Position numbers and translations under genes: made by a program. A DNA stretch of 28,128 nucleotides, from the NCBI GenBank assembly GCA_003024985.2, contig PXIH01S0002513.1; one strand, 5' to 3'. Positions 20,551 to 28,128 of the stretch are shown piece by piece. How positions within the stretch are numbered: the stretch's first letter is position 1; each line of letters begins with the position of its first letter. The notes under the pieces are model-generated. The model did not search any database and was not told where the DNA came from. It saw only the letters and a program-made list of their open reading frames with translations. Source of the DNA: Euperipatoides rowelli (lineage: Eukaryota; Onychophora; Udeonychophora; Euonychophora; Peripatopsidae).

Positions 20551-21837
20551 AATGTACTGTACATTGTCATAAAATTAATTTAAAATTGTTAAAAAGTATT
20601 AAAAAAAATACTTTAAAATATTTTGTTGAACAATGGAAGTCTCAAAGTACGAGAGAAAAAATTAGGAAAAAAAAATAAGGAGAATGTAAAAGAGAATAAA
20701 AAAAATTCAGAAAGATATAGGATTTTTTATTTGGTGGGGAGGGGGGTAGGAGATCAGTGACTGCCATTCAATTGATTCGGGAAGTCAAAACAAGTAATAT
20801 TAACAATTTTTTTTATTAGATTAACATATTGTGCACAATCTGTAAATATACTGTATATATTTTTTTTGCAAAAACGGGTGATTATAGAAATTAAATTTGA
20901 TTTTTGAGGAGTAAAATATTCACAAAGTTATGTAGAGCAATGGGAAAGATTGAGTCAGAACAAAAGAGTTCAGAAAGAGTTTGAGAGAATAAAAAAATTC
21001 AGAGACTCAAAGAGAGAAATTAATAAACACTAAGAAAGTGTGTCAAAAAAGATGTAAACAGAAAGAATCATAGAGAGTCAGAAAAAGTTGGAAAGACTGG
21101 AAAGTTATAGAGATAGATAAAGGGCTAAAAAGAGTTCAAAAACAATTAAAAAGAGATATCAAGTATAGAAAGTCAGAAACAAAATAATAAAGAGAATCAC
21201 ACATAAAAATATTTAATTATTGAGTGATTCAAAAAGAGTACCATAAGAAAAAGAATTGGAAACAATCAGATAGAAAGTAAGGAGAGCCCAAAAAGATAAA
21301 AAAAACAATTGAAATAAAGTTATAACAGAGATTGTAAAATAGAAATATTGTCAAAAAGAAAGACAATCAGAAAGTAAAAAAGTGATAGCAAGTGGGAAAG
21401 AAATTAGAGGTTGGACATGAAACCTATGATTATCTGAAAATTAAAAAGTTTTATTATTTTTTAAAAAAAGGGATGAGGGAGAGGCTGGTTGTGCAGAAGG
21501 AATATTTCCTAATTTATATTGAGTGTAAAAAAATTAAGATACGTAATTTGTTTCAATTAAAATATCTGAATTCGTTTTTGATTACTGGTATATGGTAAGA
21601 TTATATTTAGGCTACGGATATGAATATAAAACTACCATCAAACTAAGTTAATCAGGGATGTTCCATAACTCAATAATATTCAGATTTCTATATACAGTAT
21701 ATTAGGGCAGTCTTCATTGTATAATCGAGACCACATCATGCTTGTAAATTTGTAAATGAATTACTATACGTTACATTCATTTCTATTAATTTCAGCTAAT
21801 TTTACTAAAATCTTTTTTTTTTCATTCTGACTCACAG
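20551..21837. repeat. Purine-rich degenerate repeat tract before the acidic Drosha exon
   Basis: From about 20640 to 21400 the + strand is dominated by A and G. Variants of AGAGTCAGAAAGAG, AATAAAAAAATTCAGA and AAAAAGAGTT recur many times, with no fixed period seen by eye. The ORF at 21392-21598 is a by-product of composition. The last 240 bases are ordinary intron with a T-rich tract before the CTCACAG acceptor. Confidence 0.55.
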
Positions 21838-21998
21838 ATATTTCCTCTGAAAGCAGCAGCAGTAGCACTGAAGATGATGATGAAGACGATGATGATGACG
21901 ATTTTGATGCTGATTTTAATGTCATGGAAGAACTTAATAGAAAGAAACAACACCCAGATCGTCTTCATGAGGAGTTATGGTATAACGATCCTGGAGAG
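21838..21998 (+). CDS. DROSHA: Drosha exon, acidic Ser/Asp stretch and start of the central domain
   Basis: Acceptor CTCACAG, donor GAG|GTAAAA; two bases complete an Asp codon, then 53 codons. It reads ISSESSSSSTEDDDEDDDDD, then FDADFNVMEELNRKK, then QHPDRLHEELWYNDPGE. The second half matches the very conserved Drosha block ELxxKKxHPxRLHxELWYNDPGxMNDGPLC, whose end is in the next exon. The acidic run is built from near-perfect GAT/GAC and AGC triplet runs (about 21850-21905), a tract likely to vary in length between individuals or relatives. In known structures the conserved block opens the central domain that packs on the RNase III core. Identity is secure. Confidence 0.96.
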
Positions 21999-23154
21999 GT
22001 AAAAATGTTTAGTATGATGAAAAAATAATTTTTAAATACAATTGAATTTGGATGTAATGACCTCTGATAATATGACAACTCAGCTATAACTTTATGAAAT
22101 GAATGATCAGTCTCACCCTATTTTCTATACTATTAACATAATTTAATTGCTTTTAGTGTCTTTATTTTAGCCTCAACCTTGACTAAAGCTGTTTCTTATA
22201 TTATTGATATCTTACTTTGTTTTATCATCTCGTAGCTCTATTGACAATACATCTAACTAACCTGCTCTGTGAAAATAGTGTTGTTCAACAAAAAAAAAAG
22301 AGAAGCTTTAATTTCCTTTCATAAAGTGCTGATATTTAAAAGCACAGTATTCTCGTTCCTCTAACAAAAGAAGTGTTAGAAATTCATTTTCTTCTTAAAA
22401 AAATAAATTTTGCTTCCTGATCAGGATAGTACTAGCATGTAACTAAGAAAATAATAGTGTAACAATAATAATTAGCATAATTTTGTTACACTTAGCTAGA
22501 ATAATAAAAAAAAAGCAAACCAAAAAACAAAAGCATAATTCCAGAAAAATACGTATTGATATAAAGGAGATTTTTATTTTCTTGTTAGACATTGCTCTTG
22601 CTGTCTAGATTGCCACTCATAAACCATCTTGAGAGTAAAAAAAAGTGTGATCTTATCTACTGTATGTATCAGCCTCCTTTGCTGATTCATAAAATCTGGA
22701 AATAACATTGAATGCTTATAAGTAGTGATACGGAAATTTAAGCATTTTGCTATAAAATGCTAAATGTCATCGATTTTCTATGAAATTTTAAATTTATTTT
22801 TCTAAAATTGATTTCTTAAAATGAAAATGTTAATGCATTTGAGACTCTAAAATTAAATTGAACAAAAAAATGGATGAACAAAATTGCCTTAAATATACTG
22901 TAGTTTAAAATAACATTTTACCATATAAAAAGGGCTCAATTTATATTTTAACCCTAGAATACTATAGTCATGGGTAAATTTTATCCAGTAAATTATTCAT
23001 TTTAGAAAAAAAAGTGCACAAAATTTTATTTTAGAATTTTTAAATTTTCAGTACCTTCCTAAATCTCATTATTCAATTCTATTAAATTTTTTATGTTAGT
23101 AATTTATGAAAAATATAAAAATGTATAAAAAGTGTAAGTTTTCAAAATTACTTT
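21999..23154. other. Intron 5, first part, nothing recognised
   Basis: AT-rich intron sequence without coding signal or complete repeat. Confidence 0.4.
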
Positions 23155-23233
23155 TTAAAAAAAAAGGTTCAGGAACTCAGAAAAAAGGTGCAAGAACTCA
23201 GTTCCTGTGAGTTCCCCCACAAAAACAACACTG
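23155..23233. mobile_element. Probable solo hAT-like MITE end
   Basis: In reverse complement it reads CAGTGTTGTTTTTGTGGGGG then AACTCACAGGAACTGAGTTC and TTGCACCTTTTTTCTGAGTT. The CAGTG start and repeated GAGTTCCxGCACC-like motifs resemble hAT MITE ends. A weak partner (AGTGTTGTTC at 22277) exists but the flanking octamers do not match, so only this end is called. Confidence 0.4.
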
Positions 23234-24793
23234 CTTTTGAGTAATATAATAACAAAGAATTAATGAAAAATGAACTTTTTCTTTTTTTACAGTGAACACT
23301 TCTAACAAAACAGATTTCACTCTGAATTTTTTTTATTTGTTTGTTTGAAAATGAAATTAATGAATAGATTTAGCTAGTTAATTCAAAATTATTATCATAA
23401 TATTATCCCCGGAACTTAATTCCTATTGTTGCTAGTAAAATTCCGCTACATGAAACAAAGTGTAATTTCATTTAAGTTTACTATTTTTCTTGAAACAGCC
23501 CAATATAGTATCCAATATAATACATTAGGGGACCAGATACAAATAATAATATTAATCACTTAGTGATTAAGATCAATTTATAGTCTACCGATTCGATAAA
23601 TAGAAATAAAGTGATATTTACCTAACTATTTTTTTGAAAATATTGTTCCCTTGTTTAAAATTAATTTTTTTTAATCAAATAATTAAAATATTATTCTAAA
23701 AACTTTACCTTGAATAATATAGCCTTTGAGGAGAGTAGAGGAAATGGACACAAAGTGAAGTATAAAAACCAAACAACTTAATTCAATTTATAAAAATTCA
23801 TCATTGAACTATATTTTGCAAAAATTGACAAGATATATGCCATCTAACTGGAGTAAACGTATGTTTTTTAATGCCAGTGCACTGTAAAAATTATTTTTAT
23901 TATTTAACTAACATCGAATCCTGGTATGTTAAATGAACTTGATATAGAGTATTAATACACAAAAAAAATATTATTCACCGGCAGTTCTAAGTCATGACTG
24001 TACCTTTTATTCCCAAAATGGTTAATTCCTTTGTATTTGTTCTTCTCACTCTTCTCTTGAATTATCATCAAATTCCATTCATTCTTACAAATTTTTTCTC
24101 TATTATTTCCTTCTACATAACCCACAAATATCGTAGGCAATCTGCTAAATACTGTACATTCTGCAAATATGTTCCAAATATCAATTCTTATGTCTTGTGG
24201 TAACCTCATGTGATTCGTGTGCCCTAAATACAAAGAATTTGCTCCAGGGTAGCAGAAGAAGTCACTCAGGGGATACAAATAAGTTTTAAAAAATGTATCT
24301 CATGCTGTTTTCGAAGTAATTGGAGTTCTGAAAGTATCTATACAGTATGTCAGAAAACTTAAGAACTCCTTTCAATCTAAATTTTAAATTTTTTTTACCC
24401 AGACAAGAAAGGTCGTAGGGAGCCAAAATAGCATTAGTCGAACCTATTTAGCAGGGTTTTCAAGTCAGTCAAACATCTTTGCACTAGGATAAGTGATTGA
24501 AGGGAAGTATCAAACCTTACCAATATGTAGATATTTCTAACCTTTTTATTATAGAGATTTTTATAGTTTTTTTTTTACCTAATATTAAGTTGTTGATAAG
24601 GTCACAAATTAGTGTATTAGAACTTTTATGCTTGGTTAATTAGTACTGTACTAAAAATATTAAATCATACGTATAGTTTTTAACTTCCTCTGTTCTACAG
24701 TATATTGCTTGACTTTGCTGATACACCAACTTTCACACCATAAAATAATATGCAAGAACAATATTTGAGTATGAAACTTTTATTTTATTGCAG
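23234..24793. other. Intron 5, second part, nothing recognised
   Basis: AT-rich. The overlapping ORFs at 23952-24278 on both strands have no recognised domain and no exon-like borders. Confidence 0.4.
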
Positions 24794-24874
24794 ATGAATG
24801 ATGGTCCTCTTTGTCGTTGTAGCCAAAAAGCACGCAAAACGGGCATAAGGCATTCCATTTACCCCGGAGAAGAG
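24794..24874 (+). CDS. DROSHA: Drosha exon, conserved central-domain segment with CxC and H zinc ligands
   Basis: Acceptor TATTTTATTGCAG, donor GAG|GTATGT; exactly 27 codons, phase 0 on both sides. It encodes MNDGPLCRCSQKARKTG followed by IRHSIYPGEE, nearly identical to the same stretch of animal Drosha. The CxC pair and the His of IRHS correspond to residues reported as zinc ligands in human DROSHA (C536, C538, H549), and all three are present. The leading ATG is an internal Met of the conserved NDPGxMNDGP block, not a start. The next family segment (IKPCRP...NNAGRLFHYR in human) was not found in the remaining 3.2 kb, so the gene continues beyond the window. Confidence 0.97.
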
Positions 24875-26029
24875 GTATGTATAAAATTTGAACATTAATC
24901 AATTCCCTCTGCATCATAGTGCAGAAAAAACGTAAATTTGTTTGACTTTAAATCAACATTAAAGTTTGTGAACAACTTTGAACTACCCATTTTATGTCAG
25001 TATCTTGCCAGCTCATATTGTGAAACAGGGGGGGGGGGAGTTTTGTATCAGCACAAGTAAAAAACAAAAGGTAATCTGCTATCTCATTCAGTCACTCTCC
25101 CTTGTATGTGTGATGTAAATCAAAGATTCTGAAAGAACTTGAAGTACTTTCGGATCATTGAATGAAACATTGCGACATGCAAACGTTTTATTGTTCTTCA
25201 CCAACTTACAGCAAAAAAATCGTGGGGAAAAATATATTTTCAAGTGAAAAAAAAAGAGAAATTTTTTTTTTAATTTTATAAAAATATAATTATTTATCTA
25301 TAAAACTGTGCAAAAAAATTTAAATCGGTTAAGTTTTAGTATTTTTAATTTAGTTTTTTTTAAAAAAGTACCCTAGGCCTTACCAAAAGTCTATGTACAG
25401 TAGTTTTAAAGTTTTTGCAAAAGTGGGAAACATACTGGAAAAAAAAAACATGTCCATTTGATGTGAAAACTGTTCGTTTTGGGGGAAAATTGATAGTTTG
25501 ATGCTCTGGTGAAGTGTATATTAGTACTCTGCTAATGTCATATGATGCATATTTTGTTCAACGTAATTTAGTTAAGGCTCACAGTCTAGAGTCTCCTTAC
25601 TTTACTAAGGCCTAAAAATTTCACCAAACATTTAAAACTTATTAGAAAACACGTTCAAACGTCACACAAATATTAAACTTTAAATAAATGTTTAGATTTT
25701 TTTTTTTGACGATTTTGGAGACTATAAAAAAACCCAATGTAATTAACTTACAAAGATGAAATCTTGGTGGCTGAGTCCCAATAGGATGTGGATAGACTTG
25801 TATACAATATAATAAATCTCAAAGATGCAATACTAGACAGCAAATAAAGAATAAAATCATTGATGTACAGCAAAACTACAATCAATAATGCGCAATAGTA
25901 GTTGTAGAAGGAGTCAGATAATGTAATATTTAAAAAAGGATGAGAATGAAATTTTTACAAACTTCTTATAGGGGAATCTTGACTGAATAAGGATAGGGAC
26001 AGGCATAAAAACTATTACCAACTTGTATG
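24875..26029. other. Intron after the last visible Drosha exon
   Basis: AT-rich with a G-run at 25029-25038. A short inverted pair, CTAGGCCTTACC near 25372 and TTACTAAGGCCTA near 25603, may mark a decayed repeat. No next Drosha exon was found. Confidence 0.4.
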
Positions 26030-27335
26030 TCCTCCTTTAGCCTTCTTGACTTCTGGGCGTCTATTAGGCATGGATTCAATCAGTTTCAATAGTGTGTGGT
26101 ATGGACTATCATCTCTCGTGCTTCTTTTAAACTGGCCACCAAAGCCGCAATTCTGGAAGATTTTTTGACAAGTTTGTACCTTTCACAGTCAAGAATAACT
26201 CACAATTTTTCAATTGGAGTGAGAATTGGGGAATTATTCTGCCAATCTAGCACTGTAAATTCGCACGTTTTCCTTCGTTCAGATAGCTGATATTGTGGAT
26301 TAACCAACCAGTTTTAACAAGCTTGGAAGTGTGTTGAGATCATTATCCTGCTGGAAAATGAATTCCCATTCCCAAACAACTTGTATGCTGATTTCACCAT
26401 GGAATCAAAGCACTTGAATGTATCCTAGTGCCTTCATCTTCTGGCCCATGATGACCGGAGCAGTAAGCAGACACCATTGAAGCTAAAACAACCCAAACAA
26501 AATCACTACCTCCACCTGTTTCATTTTGCCATCAAGATTTTCTTATCAAATACTTGCCCTTTTCATCTATGGCAGGTTTTTAGTCCACAATCTGATCCAA
26601 ACAAACTTGCTCTCATCAGAAAAAAGGTATTTTTATGTTTATTTCATGAAAATAAAGCATTACCGAAAAGAATTATTGAATACTCAAAATTAAATTTCTA
26701 TAGATCTCTGACTTGAAAGGATATGTGATCTATCTACATTATACAATAATTGGTATTTAAATAAGAAAACTAACAATGAGCCATATAAGATTAAAGAACA
26801 TATTACCGATTATGACATTTATGAAACCAATGATTTACTAAGTGAGGTTAACATTTTAGGAATAGTTCATACAGATGATATATAATTTTAGACCATTTAT
26901 CAGAACCTCATTGCAAATATTTCTTAGCCAAGTCTTATCTCATCTTAAGATGCCTTGCATTCAAAAATGGCTTCTTGGTGATTCTACGACAATGGATATT
27001 ATTTCAGCCAGTCTACGCTTTATTGTGTCATTACCATACTCAACTGGCCTATCTTCTCTAAGATCTGCGATCGCAATATCCCTGGCCGTCAACTTTTATT
27101 GCCTAAGAGCCGCTTCGACAAGTAATTTGTCTTCAGCAGCTGTTGGGATCTGTGTTGACGGCCTTGGCCTATCCAAATTTACTTGTTCAGCCAGCTTGAT
27201 TAAATTCCATCTAATAGTTGATTCGTTAAATTCCAATTCTCTTCCAATTTGTTTATTACTATATCCAGCCTTCTTAAAAGCAACAAGTTGTTCCTTTTGA
27301 AATTCAGTCACTTGGTAACTTTTCTTTGGAACCAT
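26030..27335 (-). mobile_element. Broken Tc1-like transposon (transposase pseudogene)
   Basis: The - strand starts at 27335 with MVPKKSYQVTEFQKEQLVAF, KKAGYSNKQIGRELEFNEST, a helix-turn-helix typical of Tc1-like transposases, followed by a DRPRPSTQIPTAAED linker. The 79-codon frame ends at TAA after EAALRQ, but reading on gives KLTARDIAIADLREDRPVEY and further Tc1-like sequence with stops. The catalytic region survives as FFSDESKFVW (near 26625-26600, first Asp), QQDND (near 26355-26339, second Asp) and SPILTPIEKL (near 26235-26202), where the usual SPDLNPIEN has lost its Asp. The end reads LIESMPNRRPEV-like then KAKGGHTS-like, as in the family. About 230 bases at 26640-26870 do not align and may be inserted or fully decayed. 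Non-functional. Confidence 0.85.
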
Positions 27336-28040
27336 TGCAAATTTAAGAAGAAAAAAAAAGCGAAGTGAAAAAATAAGTGTTTTTGGTTTTTGGTAATGCG
27401 TTAAAATGGCGATAACTCTTAAAATATAGATGCTATCAGGGAAAACAGGGTCTCATTTTAAAAATTAGGGCTTTTATATAATAAAAACATGATGTCATGA
27501 TTATTTGGGAGGTTCTAGAATAAAAGAATGGACTAGGAATATTCATTTTAAAAAGGGCTCAAAAAAGTGTGCTCATTCTGGTGAGGAAATATGCTAATCT
27601 GATTTACATGAATGACCAAAGAAAATATTTCTAATGTTTAAACACATAATTTCAATTGATTTATATAAAGTAATCATTATTATGATATTCTAATATTTAA
27701 AAGTAAAAATAAATGTTATTTATATTATTAACAATTTTGGAAGTACCACAACCATATCTAGGCTAACAATAGCAGTAAATCATCTTTTGCAATGCTCAAT
27801 GCATCTGCATCATAGCATTTTTTTTAGGTCCTGCAGAAACATGATCATGAGATAATTTCTTGTGATGTATCTCTACTTTGAAAATATACAAGGTTATTGG
27901 TCTGATATTGAGAAAAAACAGTTGTCAGTTTCGAAAACTAGGACATCAGAGGATCCTAAAGGTAAAATGATTTAAATTAACTTATCTAAATCAATTTAAA
28001 AGTTTAAAAATGATTGAAACATTAAAAAAATTAAGTCAAC
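27336..28040. other. Sequence downstream of the Tc1 remnant, nothing recognised
   Basis: AT-rich. A stretch at 27828-27960 has splice-like borders (TTTTTTTTAG and AAAG|GTAAAA) but contains stops in all three + frames and does not match Drosha. Confidence 0.4.
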
Positions 28041-28128
28041 TTAAAGGTGACATGCTTCCGATTTTTTCATATTTTTTTTTATGATTTATTTTGAAAGATA
28101 ATGACTAAAAAAAATGATTTTTATTGTT
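28041..28128 (+). mobile_element. Left end of a TTAA-type MITE cut by the window edge
   Basis: TTAA then AGGTGACATGCTTCCGATTT, a T-run, ATGATTTATTTTGAAAGATA and ATGACTAAAAAAAATG. The order and spacing match the left end of the 19914-20550 element. The rest lies outside the window. Confidence 0.55.

Noticed and set aside
26875-27300. 141-residue + strand ORF
   Set aside because: It is the antisense of the Tc1-like transposase N-terminus.
27828-27960. Possible next Drosha exon with AG and GT borders
   Set aside because: All three + frames contain stops and no match to the expected IKPCRP...NNAGRLFHYR block.
1-28128. tRNA or rRNA genes
   Set aside because: No cloverleaf with A/B boxes or conserved rRNA stretch was recognised by eye; a tRNAscan run would be needed to be sure.

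Overview
The window looks like an AT-rich nuclear genome fragment from an invertebrate animal. Coding exons are short and separated by 2-5 kb introns with GT..AG borders, and the introns are full of decayed transposons. I can recognise one host gene, DROSHA, the nuclear RNase III that starts microRNA maturation, on the + strand. Six consecutive exons can be joined in frame (6247-7013, 9246-9401, 14860-15034, 17914-18067, 21838-21998, 24794-24874). Together they give 1494 nt, or 498 codons without a stop. They encode a proline-rich stretch, an Arg/Ser/Lys-rich stretch, an acidic serine stretch and the conserved start of the central domain (ending TGIRHSIYPGEE). The initiator exon and the rest of the central domain, both RNase III domains and the dsRNA-binding domain are not visible here. 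The species cannot be named from this sequence; an arthropod or another invertebrate is a guess.

Layout. 1-6246 is upstream of, or intronic to, the first visible exon. It holds several hAT-type non-autonomous elements (1381-1666, a second start abutting it at 1675, 2712-4872 with a nested 3773-4259, and 5265-5609), most with recognisable 8-bp target duplications. Intron 1 (7014-9245) holds an 825-bp hAT element with a perfect 8-bp duplication and a Penelope-like 3'-end motif. Intron 2 (9402-14859) holds a broken mariner-type transposase on the - strand, a 17-bp tandem array running into an N, and a 2.4-kb fold-back element. Intron 3 (15035-17913) holds a decayed Penelope-like retroelement (reverse transcriptase plus GIY-YIG remnants) with a hammerhead-like motif at its end. 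Intron 4 (18068-21837) holds a piggyBac-type MITE and a second TTAA-flanked MITE, then a purine-rich tract. Intron 5 (21999-24793) is mostly unexplained AT-rich DNA with one hAT-like end. Downstream of the last exon lies a broken Tc1-like transposase on the - strand, and the window ends inside another TTAA-flanked MITE.

How the pieces relate. The only gene product made here is the N-terminal half of Drosha. All the rest is intronic or flanking, and no mobile-element reading frame is intact. The most unusual feature is the fold-back element in intron 2. If Drosha is transcribed as annotated, its own pre-mRNA would carry a hairpin with arms of roughly 1 kb. That is a possible substrate for dsRNA-editing or dsRNA-processing enzymes inside the gene that encodes one of them. 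A 156-nt exon that preserves the reading frame when skipped, and a tandemly repeated nine-residue unit in the R/S/K-rich region, are the most interesting coding features.
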